Assembly: GCA_913060475.1 (NCBI GenBank)
Contig: CAJXSD010000005.1
Span: 1-64,000 of the forward strand
Source: an uncultured Paracoccaceae bacterium
Lineage (GTDB): Bacteria > Pseudomonadota > Alphaproteobacteria > Rhodobacterales > Rhodobacteraceae
DNA length: 64,000 nt
Direction of reading: 5' to 3'
The notes under the pieces are model-generated. The model saw only the letters and a program-made list of their open reading frames with translations, ran no database searches and was not told where the DNA came from. This document shows, piece after piece, positions 43,883-52,301 of the stretch (position 1 is its first letter; the number at the start of each line of letters is the position of its first letter). The position numbers were made by a program, and so were the translations under genes.

Positions 43883-44662
43883 ATGAAAAAACCAACTTGG
43901 GTCATCGAAAAAGAGCAGGCAAAAAAGGCTGCAAAATCGGAAACGGTTTGGTTGTTTGGTCTGCATGCAGTTCGTGATGCGCTGTTGAACCCCAATCGAC
44001 AGATCGAACGTCTGGTTGTGACAAAAAATGCGGCGGATAAATTGGCGGATGCCATCGCGCAATCGGGAATCACCCCCGAATTGTCAGACCCGCGCAAATT
44101 TGCAGCGCCGCTCGATTCGGGGTCGGTCCATCAGGGCGCCGCATTAGAGGCAAAACCCTTGGCTTGGGGATCGCTTGAGGATGTGGCATTGGCCCCCGGT
44201 CAGGGTGCGCCGCGGCTGGTATTGTTGGATCAGGTGACCGATCCCCACAACGTCGGCGCAATTTTACGATCGGCCGAGGTGTTTGGTGCCAATGCGGTCA
44301 TTGGAACCCTGCGCCACAGTGCGCCCGAAACCGGTGCCTTGGCCAAAACGGCCAGTGGCGCGTTGGAACGCCAACCCTATCTGCGCCTGCGCAATTTGGC
44401 GGATACGATTATTCAGCTGCAGGATATGGGGTATCTGGTTCTGGGCCTAGACGGCGAAGCGGATCAGTCCCTGAACACGGTCGCAGCCGACAACCGCGAC
44501 CGCGCCATTGCCCTGGTTTTGGGGGCCGAAGGGCCGGGTCTGCGTCAACGCACCAAAGAAACGGTGGACATGCTGGTCAAAGTGCCGTTTTCGCGCGATT
44601 TTGGATCGCTGAATGTGTCGAACGCTGCGGCTGTGGCGCTTTATGCGGTGCAAAACACGTAA
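43883..44662 (+). CDS. rlmB: 23S rRNA (guanosine-2251-2'-O)-methyltransferase
   Basis: 259 residues from the ATG after AAGGCGTGAAATT; an upstream in-frame TTG is less likely. It is a TrmH-type SPOUT enzyme with an N-terminal substrate-binding domain (VWLFGLHAVRDALLN) and the SAM knot motifs DQVTDPHNVGAILRSAEVFGA, LVLGAEGPGLR and VPFSRDFGSLNVSNAAAVALY. It methylates the ribose of G2251 in the peptidyl-transferase P-loop. It reads away from the tRNA-Tyr gene. Confidence 0.92.
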   Translation: MKKPTWVIEKEQAKKAAKSETVWLFGLHAVRDALLNPNRQIERLVVTKNAADKLADAIAQSGITPELSDPRKFAAPLDSGSVHQGAALEAKPLAWGSLEDVALAPGQGAPRLVLLDQVTDPHNVGAILRSAEVFGANAVIGTLRHSAPETGALAKTASGALERQPYLRLRNLADTIIQLQDMGYLVLGLDGEADQSLNTVAADNRDRAIALVLGAEGPGLRQRTKETVDMLVKVPFSRDFGSLNVSNAAAVALYAVQNT

Positions 44663-44719
44663 ACCTGCGTTGAACCGCTGCGCCACGGTCCCTATATTCA
44701 GGGGCAAAGGGATTGTGCC

Positions 44720-45037
44720 ATGGCTTATGAAAAAATTGTGACCTGTTGTTATTGCGGCACGCGGGCGGCATTGGTTCTGAAGGGCGATCAAAAACATGCC
44801 TTGGCCTGTTCATCCTGCGGTGCGCCCATTACCCAGATGAAACATCTGAAAAAATCGGCCCCCGTTTCTGATCCGGCCACTGCGGGTGGGTATCATTCGA
44901 CCCAACAGGCCTATGGTCTGCCGCGTGTGGCGAAATCAACCAAGGTACCCAAGCCCAAGAAAAAGAAACGCAAAGCCAAGAAATCCTATAAAATGTTCAA
45001 AGAGGTCTTTGACCTGATAGAAGATATTTTTGACTAA
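44720..45037 (+). CDS. Small zinc-ribbon protein of unknown function
   Basis: A 105-residue protein with two CxxC pairs (CCYCGTR at 9-15 and CSSCGAP at 35-41) that form a zinc ribbon. A lysine-rich run (KPKKKKRKAKKSYK, about 79-92) and an acidic end (DLIEDIFD) follow. This suggests binding to RNA, DNA or the ribosome; no named family is recognised. It stands between rlmB and the ribH-like gene. Confidence 0.7.
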   Translation: MAYEKIVTCCYCGTRAALVLKGDQKHALACSSCGAPITQMKHLKKSAPVSDPATAGGYHSTQQAYGLPRVAKSTKVPKPKKKKRKAKKSYKMFKEVFDLIEDIFD

Positions 45038-45055
45038 GCCACTATAGGACGCAAA

Positions 45056-45544
45056 ATGACACAGGTTTTATACTCTGCCGCGCAGCCATTGGAATTTGAT
45101 CGCCCCCTGCGGATTTTGGCGCTGGTGTCATTAGAACTGGATGCACCGCAGCGCGATGTCATATTGGATCAGCTGGATCAGAATTTGACTGTCCCGCAGG
45201 TGGGGTATGATCTGGTCGAACTTCCCAATACGATGGCCCTGCGTTCGGCGATCCCGATGGGGCATAGGTTGGGCAATTATGATGGCTATGTGGTGTTTGA
45301 TCGACCTGTGGCGCCCAAGGATTGGGATGCATCACTGACATTATTCGCAGCACAGGGGTTATGTGTGCAACTGGTGGATGGCGGGCAGGGGCCCGATCTG
45401 GTCGCGACCGATTGTCGGGCGCAGATAAATGCGGCCTTGCATCTTGTGGCCTTGACGCGTAAGTGGACGGCTCAGCAAGGCAGCGCGGGATTCCGCGCGC
45501 CATCGCAGCGATATAATCTAGCCACCGGCGGCACCACAGTATGA
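45056..45544 (+). CDS. Diverged lumazine synthase-like protein (RibH fold)
   Basis: A 162-residue protein that fits RibH by length, by the position before nusB and by the middle segment: YDLVELPNTMALRSAIPMGHRLGNYDGYVVF compares with the RibH pattern of a VPGALEIP-type motif and KYDGYV. The catalytic stretch that normally follows (a G-x-V-I-x-G-x-T-x-H motif carrying the active-site histidine) is replaced by DRPVAPKDWDASL. It may have lost 6,7-dimethyl-8-ribityllumazine synthesis and kept a structural or regulatory job. A functional copy would then be needed elsewhere. Confidence 0.65.
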   Translation: MTQVLYSAAQPLEFDRPLRILALVSLELDAPQRDVILDQLDQNLTVPQVGYDLVELPNTMALRSAIPMGHRLGNYDGYVVFDRPVAPKDWDASLTLFAAQGLCVQLVDGGQGPDLVATDCRAQINAALHLVALTRKWTAQQGSAGFRAPSQRYNLATGGTTV

Positions 45545-46020
45545 CACAGACGACCGAACCCTCAGGTAACCAAAAACGCAAAATGAAATCAGCCAGCCGT
45601 CTTTATGCGGTGCAGGCGCTGTTTCAATTGGAACAGTCGGGCCAGACCGTTGAACGTGTGTGCCATGAATTTATCGAACATCGCATTGGCGCGGATTTGG
45701 ACGATGTGACATTGCAAGACGGGGATTTGGACCTGTTTACCACCATCGTGACCGAGGCCGTCAATTACCAAGCGCCCATCGACCAAATGACAGACCGTGC
45801 CTTGGTTGCCAAATGGCCCTTGGGGCGTATCGATCCGACATTGCGATCTGTTTTTCGTGCGGCCGGGGCCGAATTGATGCGCACGGATACGCCCGCGCGT
45901 GTGGTGATTTCAGAATATGTCGAATTAACTGCCGCGTTTTTCCCCGATGGTAAGGAATCAAAATTCGCGAATGCCGTCATGGACCATATGGCGCGCGAGG
46001 CCAAACCAGAGGATTTCTGA
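45541..46020 (+). CDS. nusB: Transcription antitermination factor NusB
   Basis: A 159-residue all-helical NusB protein, with the RNA-binding arginine-rich start (SASRLYAVQALFQLEQSG) and LGRIDPTLRSVFRAAGAELM, VISEYVELTAAFFPDGKESKFANAVMDHM typical of the family. It binds boxA RNA with NusE to support rRNA transcription. The ATG overlaps the ribH-like stop by 4 bp, showing the classical ribH-nusB coupling. Confidence 0.93.
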   Translation: MTQTTEPSGNQKRKMKSASRLYAVQALFQLEQSGQTVERVCHEFIEHRIGADLDDVTLQDGDLDLFTTIVTEAVNYQAPIDQMTDRALVAKWPLGRIDPTLRSVFRAAGAELMRTDTPARVVISEYVELTAAFFPDGKESKFANAVMDHMAREAKPEDF

Positions 46021-46062
46021 TCTGGCCCCAAGTTTGGCCCCAATCGTGGCCCGATTCAGGGG

Positions 46063-46605
46063 TTAGCCGCGGTTTTGCGCGATTTGCCGGGCCAGTGCCT
46101 GCATCAATTTGTCAATGCTTGCCAGATAGCGATCGTTGGTCATCTGACCTGCGTCATCGAATTCGGCCTGTGCTTGGGCGATGCAAACGGTGGGCTGGGT
46201 GATCAAATCGGCGCCCAAGGGCAACAGACAATGGCGCATGTGATACAGCCCCGCTTCGCCCCCTGTGCGGCCTGCGGCGGCGGATAATGTGGCCACCGGT
46301 TTGCGCGCCCACAATCCGCCGGGAATACGGCTGATCCAATCCAGTGCGTTTTTCAATCCGCCGGGGATCGCTTTGTTATATTCGGGGGTGCAAATGATGA
46401 CGCCATCTGCGGCGCGCAATTGATCGGCCAAGGTTTGCACCGATTGCTGTATCCCGCGGTCCTCGACGTCGCCATTGTAAAGGGGCAGATCAATATCTGC
46501 CATTTCGATTTGGCAATCCCCATAGCGATGAACCGCCGTTTGCAACAGTTTGCGGTTATAGGATTGCGCGCGCAGTGAACCGCAAATTCCCAAGATTTTA
46601 TCCAT
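46063..46605 (-). CDS. NADPH-dependent FMN reductase family protein
   Basis: About 180 residues with the flavodoxin-like fold. The FMN phosphate loop ICGSLRAQSYNRKL is at the N-terminus and TPEYNKAIPGGLKNALDWISR near residue 75 is the family signature; LSAAAGRTGGEAGLYHMR follows. Of three consecutive ATG codons the last has the best spacing to AGGGG. It reduces free flavin or quinones with NADPH. It stands alone, ahead of the 6S RNA-like gene. Confidence 0.88.
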   Translation of the reverse strand: MDKILGICGSLRAQSYNRKLLQTAVHRYGDCQIEMADIDLPLYNGDVEDRGIQQSVQTLADQLRAADGVIICTPEYNKAIPGGLKNALDWISRIPGGLWARKPVATLSAAAGRTGGEAGLYHMRHCLLPLGADLITQPTVCIAQAQAEFDDAGQMTNDRYLASIDKLMQALARQIAQNRG

Positions 46606-46681
46606 CATCATCCCCTGTGGTTCAATCCATTCATTCAGAATGTACCACCTAGCACGTTGAAAACAAAAAACAATGAAGAAT

Positions 46682-46846
46682 GTGGCGGGCCCGTAGCGAC
46701 CGTTAAGGTTGACGCATTCCCGAGGACCTGTTTGAACAGGTGGGCGCCAGGTAACTAGGCCAGGACCCAGACAGAGCCAGCTCCCTCGGAGTAATTATAG
46801 GCCGACGGAATGTAACCCGAGCAACGCGAAGAACAGCACCCGCCAC
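46682..46846 (-). ncRNA. ssrS: Probable 6S RNA
   Basis: The transcript would be about 165 bases, closed by an 8-bp terminal stem GTGGCGGG (5' end, 46839-46846) / CCCGCCAC (3' end, 46682-46689). Long, interrupted internal pairing and a conserved-looking GCTGTTCTTCGCG near the 5' end resemble the GATGTTCGCAAGC of enterobacterial 6S RNA. A T-run follows the 3' end on the minus strand and a promoter sits exactly before the 5' end. No known marks of tmRNA, RNase P RNA or SRP RNA are found. Structured RNA is fairly sure; the 6S name is less so. Confidence 0.6.
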
Positions 46847-46851
46847 CCGCG

Positions 46852-46880
46852 CACATATGTATTCCCCACCCATTTGGCAA
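46852..46880 (-). promoter_or_regulatory. Promoter of the 6S-like RNA
   Basis: On the minus strand TTGCCA (46875-46880) and TATGTG (46852-46857) are separated by 17 bases. The expected start falls at the first base of the closing stem. It is divergent from mmcB, which starts about 60-90 bp away. Confidence 0.6.
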
Positions 46881-46937
46881 GGGCAAAGTTTCCGAGATTG
46901 TCTGGACCTTTGGCGGCAAATGGCGTTTTATGCCGCT

Positions 46938-47393
46938 ATGACGATGCGCGATCTTGATCCCCCCATGATGCAACCTGGCCAAATTCTGGCGCGCGGTGTG
47001 GTGCGCCATATGGTCGAATTGGGCCATGCCAGTCTGTTGGAATTTATTCCCAGCCGTGGGCTGCGTGTTGATGTTATGGTGATGACAGGGCAGGATGAAT
47101 TATGGGTGATTGAATGCAAATCATCGCGTGCGGATTTCACGTCTGACAAAAAATGGCAAAACTATCTGGATTGGTGTGATCGATATTTCTGGGCCGTTGA
47201 TCCCGATTTTGATCTGGATTTATTGCCTGCGGACACAGGCATCATTTTAACGGACGGCTATGGCGCGGATATTATTCGCCCCGCACCGATTGATAAACTG
47301 GCCCCGGCGCGGCGCAAAACATTGATGAAAAAAATGGTGCAGCAGGCCACCGCGCGGCTGACCCGGCTGCAGGATCCAAACGTCACGCTTTAG
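46938..47393 (+). CDS. MmcB family DNA repair protein
   Basis: About 151 residues; an ATG 18 bp earlier with GGCGG upstream is an alternative start. The PD-(D/E)xK-like core is visible as FIPSRGLRVDVMVM, then LWVIECKSSRADFTSDKKWQNYLDWCDRYFWAV, with the E-x-K of the nuclease-like motif. MmcB is a LexA-regulated protein involved with the ImuABC mutasome/DNA-damage response in alphaproteobacteria. A short hairpin with a T-run (CACGC/GCGT then T7, around 47384-47402) closes the gene. Confidence 0.85.
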   Translation: MTMRDLDPPMMQPGQILARGVVRHMVELGHASLLEFIPSRGLRVDVMVMTGQDELWVIECKSSRADFTSDKKWQNYLDWCDRYFWAVDPDFDLDLLPADTGIILTDGYGADIIRPAPIDKLAPARRKTLMKKMVQQATARLTRLQDPNVTL

Positions 47394-47587
47394 CGTTTTT
47401 TTCCGCCCAAAGATTTGGCGGCCTGTGCCGCTGCCAAGATTTCTTCGGCAATTTCGGTCGCCTCTTCTGGGTCGAAATCCATGGGAATTTCAATGTCATC
47501 TGCATAGATATAGATTCGCACCATGCCTTGGTCCGTGGGGCCAATTTGCAGGTTTGCTTCGATTTGTGATTGATCGTTAATGCCCAT
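47390..47587 (-). CDS. DUF6324 family protein
   Basis: A 65-residue acidic protein with AGGAG eight bases before the ATG. The segment GMVRIYIYADDIEIPMDFDPEEATEIAEEI is characteristic of this small alphaproteobacterial family of unknown function. It converges with mmcB and overlaps its end by 4 bp. Confidence 0.78.
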   Translation of the reverse strand: MGINDQSQIEANLQIGPTDQGMVRIYIYADDIEIPMDFDPEEATEIAEEILAAAQAAKSLGGKKR

Positions 47588-47738
47588 TGGTTTGTGCTCC
47601 TATCGGTTTGAAACCGAGTTACTGCGCGCCTTGGTGTTTTGCAACAGCTGATCGTGATAGAAAAATCCATTTATCACGTCGATTCCCGACAAAAGAGGGT
47701 TGCATTCGCCGAGCGTCAAAGCTAAATCCCCAAGTGTT

Positions 47739-47815
47739 GCCGCCTTAGCTCAGTTGGTTAGAGCGCTGGATTGTGGATCCAGAGGTCCCCTGTTCAAGCC
47801 AGGGAGGCGGTACCA
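47739..47815 (+). tRNA. tRNA-His (anticodon GTG)
   Basis: The acceptor GCCGCCT pairs with AGGCGGT; the anticodon loop is TTGTGGA and CCA is encoded. The base before position 1 is T rather than G and the discriminator is A, so the usual G-1:C73 pair is not encoded. Loss of G-1 is known for a clade of alphaproteobacteria including Rhodobacterales. Confidence 0.95.
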
Positions 47816-47910
47816 TCCCCCCAAAATCATCATTGTGTGAATGCACCACAAGCCTGCGGTGGGCAGGTGTGGCGTTCAGGTATGGGCCAACTGCGGCGCT
47901 GCCCAGAGGC

Positions 47911-47952
47911 ATAAAAAAACGGGCCGCCCAGCATAGGGTGCGCAGCCCGTTT
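47911..47952 (-). terminator. Rho-independent terminator of the small membrane protein gene
   Basis: On the minus strand AAACGGGC (47945-47952) pairs with GCCCGTTT (47917-47924), with further inner pairing, followed by a T-run. It lies 17 bp after the stop of the 47970-48206 gene. Confidence 0.75.
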
Positions 47953-47969
47953 TGCAAAACCGCAATGGT

Positions 47970-48206
47970 TTACTGGTCGTCGCCAGATGTGCCACCGGTG
48001 ACCTGTGCAGCTGTTTCACCTGTTCGCATATCGTTAAACGATCCGAACAGTTCAACGGCCGTGTTCGTTGTTTCGCTGTCTTTACCTGCACCAAAAAACA
48101 TAAAATAACCAAAAACACCAAAACCAATGATAACGGCAAAAACAATCATGCCCTCGGCTTGGCCCAGGCCTGATTGATCTTTGATAAAATTTTTGAAAAT
48201 TTGCAT
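47970..48206 (-). CDS. Small single-span membrane protein
   Basis: A 78-residue protein with one hydrophobic helix at about residues 19-39 (GMIVFAVIIGFGVFGYFMFF) after a short basic/polar start QIFKNFIKDQSGLGQAE. The start resembles Flp/Fap-type pilins (a glycine and a glutamate ahead of the helix), but the C-terminal region is only acidic/polar. GGGAAC precedes the ATG. Its own terminator suggests a true gene. Function not assigned. Confidence 0.6.
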   Translation of the reverse strand: MQIFKNFIKDQSGLGQAEGMIVFAVIIGFGVFGYFMFFGAGKDSETTNTAVELFGSFNDMRTGETAAQVTGGTSGDDQ

Positions 48207-48259
48207 TTGTTCCCGTTTCAGTTTCGTGGTTGGAAACCGCGACCTAATGGGGGAATATG

Positions 48260-48291
48260 GCGTTAATATGACGTTTTTATCATATTAACGC
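48260..48291. terminator. Hairpin terminator after lepA
   Basis: GCGTTAATATGA (48260-48271) pairs perfectly with TCATATTAACGC (48280-48291) around an 8-base loop, directly after the lepA stop on the minus strand. Confidence 0.75.
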
Positions 48292-48296
48292 TGGGA

Positions 48297-50096
48297 TCAA
48301 TTATCCATTTTCAATGCGTTGATAAACGCTTCTTGTGGGATGTCCACCTTGCCGAATTGGCGCATTTTCTTTTTGCCGGCCTTTTGTTTGTCCAACAATT
48401 TGCGTTTACGCGTTGCGTCGCCGCCATAACATTTGGCGGTCACATCCTTGCGCAGGGCGGCCAATGTTTCGCGGGCAATCACCTTGCCACCAATCGCGGC
48501 CTGGATCGGGATTTTGAACATGTGGCGGGGGATCAGATCCTTTAGCTTTTCGCACATGGCGCGCCCGCGGGTTTCGGCGCGGTCGCGATGGACCATAGTT
48601 GATAGCGCATCCACAGGTTCATCATTGACCAAAATCGACATTTTCACCAAATTATCCTGACGATACCCCGTCATTTGATAATCAAAGGATGCATATCCCT
48701 TGGTCACCGATTTCAAACGGTCATAGAAATCAAACACAACCTCGTTCAGAGGCAGGTCATAGACGACCAAGGCGCGCGATCCTGCATATGTCAAATCCAT
48801 CTGGATCCCGCGGCGATCCTGACACAGTTTCAACACATCGCCCAGATAATCGTCGGGCACCAAAATGGTGGCCTTGATGCGCGGTTCCTCTAGGTGGTCG
48901 ACCTTGGACAGATCGGGCATATCGGCGGGATTGTGCAATTCGATCATTTCGCCATCGCGCATATAGACGTGGTAAATCACGCTGGGCGCAGTTGTGATCA
49001 GATCAATATCATATTCGCGTTCGATGCGGTCGCGGATCACCTCAAGGTGCAACAAACCCAAGAACCCGCAACGGAACCCAAAGCCCAAGGCGGCCGATGT
49101 TTCCATTTCAAAACTGAATGACGCATCATTCAGCGCCAGTTTTTCGATGGCATCGCGCAAATCTTCGAATTCGGCGCTGTCGACGGGGAACAGACCACAG
49201 AAAACCACCGGTTGGCTGGGCTTAAAGCCGGGCAGGGGCGTGTCTGCGCCTTTCTTTTCGTGTGTGATGGTGTCACCCACGCGGGTGTCGCGCACCTGTT
49301 TGATGGATGCGGTGATGAACCCGATTTCACCTGGGCCCAATTCGTCGACTTTTTGCATGGCGGGGCGGAACACGCCGATGCGGTCAATCTGGTGAACAGT
49401 CCCGTTTGACATCATTTTCACGCGATCTTTCAGCTTTAGCACGCCGTCCATGACGCGCACCAAAACCACAACGCCCAGATAGGCATCATACCAACTGTCA
49501 ACCAACATCGCCTTTAGGGGCGCATCGCGATCGCCCGTCGGCGCGGGCAGTTTTTGCACAATCGCTTCTAGGGTTTCCTTGATCCCGATTCCGGTTTTGG
49601 CGCTGACCTGAATGGCCTCGGATGCGTCAATGCCAATCACGTCCTCGATCTGTTCGGCCACGCGGTCGCATTCCGACGCGGGCAGGTCAATTTTGTTCAG
49701 GACCGGCACAATTTCGTGATCGGCATCAATCGCCTGATAGACGTTGGCCAATGTCTGTGCTTCGACGCCTTGGGTGCTGTCAACGACCAGTAACGACCCT
49801 TCGACGGCGCGCATGGATCGCGACACTTCGTAGGCGAAATCGACGTGGCCGGGGGTGTCGATCAGGTTCAAAACATAGGTTTCCCCGTCATCGGCCCGAT
49901 AGTCGATGCGCACGGTGTTTGCCTTGATCGTGATGCCGCGTTCGCGTTCGATATCCATGCTGTCCAGCAGCTGTTCTTTCATATCACGATCTTGGACCGT
50001 GCCAGTGGATTGGATCAGCCGGTCGGCCAGGGTGGATTTCCCGTGGTCGATATGGGCTACGATGGAAAAGTTGCGGATTTTATCAAGATCGGTCAT
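48297..50096 (-). CDS. lepA: Elongation factor 4 (LepA)
   Basis: 599 residues from [22 protein letters not shown]; an in-frame upstream extension lacks conservation. The GTPase motifs are intact: [17 protein letters not shown] near residue 80 and NKID near 134. The LepA-specific C-terminal domain contains [19 protein letters not shown]. It acts on stalled or mistranslocated ribosomes and on 30S assembly. Single gene with its own terminator. Confidence 0.96.
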   Translation of the reverse strand: MTDLDKIRNFSIVAHIDHGKSTLADRLIQSTGTVQDRDMKEQLLDSMDIERERGITIKANTVRIDYRADDGETYVLNLIDTPGHVDFAYEVSRSMRAVEGSLLVVDSTQGVEAQTLANVYQAIDADHEIVPVLNKIDLPASECDRVAEQIEDVIGIDASEAIQVSAKTGIGIKETLEAIVQKLPAPTGDRDAPLKAMLVDSWYDAYLGVVVLVRVMDGVLKLKDRVKMMSNGTVHQIDRIGVFRPAMQKVDELGPGEIGFITASIKQVRDTRVGDTITHEKKGADTPLPGFKPSQPVVFCGLFPVDSAEFEDLRDAIEKLALNDASFSFEMETSAALGFGFRCGFLGLLHLEVIRDRIEREYDIDLITTAPSVIYHVYMRDGEMIELHNPADMPDLSKVDHLEEPRIKATILVPDDYLGDVLKLCQDRRGIQMDLTYAGSRALVVYDLPLNEVVFDFYDRLKSVTKGYASFDYQMTGYRQDNLVKMSILVNDEPVDALSTMVHRDRAETRGRAMCEKLKDLIPRHMFKIPIQAAIGGKVIARETLAALRKDVTAKCYGGDATRKRKLLDKQKAGKKKMRQFGKVDIPQEAFINALKMDN

Positions 50097-50298
50097 AGGC
50101 CAGCATATGGTTTGATTTTGTGATTTGGTCAAGATATGAAACGCGTCTGCCAAGGCGCGCGTGCAATTATTTTACGGCCGTCGCGCCAGATATTGCCCAA
50201 GCCCGCACCCGTCGCGCACCCGTATTGAGCGGCCGCCGTATTCATGGTATCCTTTTGCCAAGAGCAAGACCGAGAACAAAACCAAGACAGGCAGAGCA

Positions 50299-50604
50299 AT
50301 GGCCAAGTTATCCGCCCTAGCAGGTGCATTGATCCTATGTGTGTCCGCAACCACCGCGGTTGCAGATCCCGTAGGGCGCGCCTGTATGAAAAGTGATCGT
50401 GCCAAATCGAATGCACGTCTGTGCAAATGCATTCAATCGGCCGCTGATGCAACGCTGACACGGCGCGATCAGGAACGGGCGGCCAAGCTGTTTTTGAAGC
50501 CCGAACAGTCACAAAACCTGAAAATGTCAAATCGTCGGGGTGACGAAAAATTTTGGGACAGGTACAAGGAATTTGGCGAACTGGCCCAAGCGTTTTGTTC
50601 CTAA
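50299..50604 (+). CDS. Small exported protein of unknown function
   Basis: 101 residues from an ATG that gives a clear signal sequence (MAKLSALAGALILCVSATTAVA, cut near residue 22). The mature part has cysteines in GRACMKSDRA, LCKCIQSAAD and AFCS, likely disulfide-bonded. The pattern CKCIQ...A resembles small alphaproteobacterial periplasmic proteins often annotated as hypothetical. It is convergent with the hydrolase gene 2 bp away. Confidence 0.65.
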   Translation: MAKLSALAGALILCVSATTAVADPVGRACMKSDRAKSNARLCKCIQSAADATLTRRDQERAAKLFLKPEQSQNLKMSNRRGDEKFWDRYKEFGELAQAFCS

Positions 50605-50606
50605 GG

Positions 50607-51362
50607 TTATTTGAAAAACACGCGCAAGGTTTGTTCAAACGCCCGCGGTTGTTCCGCGTGCAGCCAATGACCCGCATTGGGGATTTTGGCAAAGACGGCA
50701 TTCGGGAACAGCTGTTTTATTTTGGGGCGATGATCGGGCAGAACATAGGAACTGTTCGCGCCGGATAAAAACAGCGCTGGTTTGTCAAAGCGGCCGGTGA
50801 CATCGGGAAACCCCAGCACATGATGCATATCGCGCAGCAACACATCCAAATTCAGTTTCCAGCGTTTGTTTGCCAAATCCAGTGATTGGGTGAAAAAACT
50901 TTGCAATGTTGGGTCGGGGACCTGTGCAGCCAAGGCTTGGGCCACATCGGATCGTTTTTCCATATGTGCCAGATCAATCGATTGCATCGCTTGGATATAT
51001 TGCGACTGATCATGGCCATAGGCCACGGGGGCAATATCGGCCACCAGCAGGCGGTTGACCAAATCGGGACGGGTCAGCGCCAAAACCATGGCCGCCTTGC
51101 CCCCCATGGAATGACCCACCACATCCATTGGGGTGCCGTGGGCTTCGATCACCTGTGCCAGATCCTGTGCCATGTCCAGATAACTATGGGTGTCACACCA
51201 CGGACTATCGCCGTGATTGCGTTGATCAACGGCCATGACACGTCGGCTGTCGGACAGGCGTTTGCTGATCACGCTCCAGTTACGGGCAGAGCCGTATAGA
51301 CCGTGAACAATCAATAAATCGGGCAGATCTGATGCGCTGCCATAGGTCAGTGTGTTTAGCAT
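50607..51362 (-). CDS. Alpha/beta hydrolase
   Basis: A 251-residue protein of the YbfF-like esterase group. The oxyanion HGLYGSARNW, the nucleophile elbow GHSMGG near residue 97 (serine), the acidic residue in LSGANSSYV and the late histidine in NAGHWLH give a complete catalytic triad. Substrate unknown; YbfF relatives hydrolyse short acyl esters and thioesters. It is divergent from the YedK-type gene. Confidence 0.88.
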   Translation of the reverse strand: MLNTLTYGSASDLPDLLIVHGLYGSARNWSVISKRLSDSRRVMAVDQRNHGDSPWCDTHSYLDMAQDLAQVIEAHGTPMDVVGHSMGGKAAMVLALTRPDLVNRLLVADIAPVAYGHDQSQYIQAMQSIDLAHMEKRSDVAQALAAQVPDPTLQSFFTQSLDLANKRWKLNLDVLLRDMHHVLGFPDVTGRFDKPALFLSGANSSYVLPDHRPKIKQLFPNAVFAKIPNAGHWLHAEQPRAFEQTLRVFFK

Positions 51363-51425
51363 AAAACGGGTTTAGCCTAGTGCATTCGCGCTGGCCAGTG
51401 CTGATTTGCGCGATATACTGCGACT

Positions 51426-52106
51426 ATGTGCGGACGTTTTTTATTGACCCATCCCAATGATGCGCTGGCGCGGTTGTTTGATGCGCAGCCCGTGAATGAT
51501 TTACCGCAAGGGGATCGATATAATATCTGCCCCACGCAATCTGTGGCGGTGGTTGTGCAGGGGGCGCAGGCTGCGCAGGGTGCTGGCCCCCGTGTTTTGA
51601 CACATAAACGATGGGGATTCGTGCCGCATTGGTACAAACAGCCAAACGATGGGCCCCTGTTGATCAATGCCCGCAGCGAAACGATTGCGCAAAAACCGGC
51701 CTTTGCGCAGGCCTGCCGCACATCGCGATGTTTGATCCCTGCGTCCGGATTTTACGAATGGACCAAGGATGCATCAGGGCATCGGTTGCCGTGGTATATT
51801 ACCCGCCGCGATGGCGGTGTGATGGTCTTTGCCGGTGTCTGGCAGGACTGGGGCGCAGGCGACGCCCGCATCAGCACCTGCGCCATTGTGACCACGCAGG
51901 CCAATTGTGCAACCCAACAGATCCACCACCGTTTGCCTGTGATTCTGGGCCCGGATGATTGGGCGTTGTGGTTGGGCGAACAGGGCAAGGGGGCGGCGCG
52001 CTTAATGCAGCCCTGTGCGCCTGATGTTTTGCAGTTTCACCGTGTCGACGCGGCGGTGAATTCAAACAAAGCCACCGGCGCGCAGTTGATTGAAAAAATC
52101 GTCTAA
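51426..52106 (+). CDS. SOS response-associated peptidase (YedK/HMCES family)
   Basis: A 226-residue protein with the catalytic Cys2 (MCGRFLL), N81 in LINARSET, E111 in SGFYEW and histidine in HHRLP (167-168), all in expected order. The enzyme forms a stable DNA-protein crosslink with abasic sites in single-stranded DNA. The start must be the first ATG because residue 2 is the nucleophile. Confidence 0.93.
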   Translation: MCGRFLLTHPNDALARLFDAQPVNDLPQGDRYNICPTQSVAVVVQGAQAAQGAGPRVLTHKRWGFVPHWYKQPNDGPLLINARSETIAQKPAFAQACRTSRCLIPASGFYEWTKDASGHRLPWYITRRDGGVMVFAGVWQDWGAGDARISTCAIVTTQANCATQQIHHRLPVILGPDDWALWLGEQGKGAARLMQPCAPDVLQFHRVDAAVNSNKATGAQLIEKIV

Positions 52107-52195
52107 AGCCGGCGGTATGCCAAAAAAATTGCGCACAAACATGGTGATGTTGTCTTGACGCTGCGGCTGGGTTGTTTTATCACGCCCCCAAGCGA

Positions 52196-52269
52196 GCGGG
52201 TATGGTGAAATGGTATCATAAGAGCCTTCCAAGCTTAAGGCGCGGGTTCGATTCCCGCTACCCGCTCCA
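52196..52269 (+). tRNA. tRNA-Gly (anticodon TCC)
   Basis: The acceptor GCGGGTA pairs with TACCCGC; the anticodon loop reads CTTCCAA; CCA is encoded. It is the second glycine tRNA in the window. A tail-fibre-like gene ends 33 bp downstream, but no integrase or att repeat is seen. Confidence 0.95.
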
Positions 52270-52301
52270 ATTATCCCAAATCTGTCGCTCTCGATTGTAC
52301 G

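Noticed and set aside
46682-46846. tmRNA, RNase P RNA or SRP RNA as identity of the structured RNA
   Set aside because: None of their conserved core sequences is present; the closing stem, length and flanking promoter fit 6S better.
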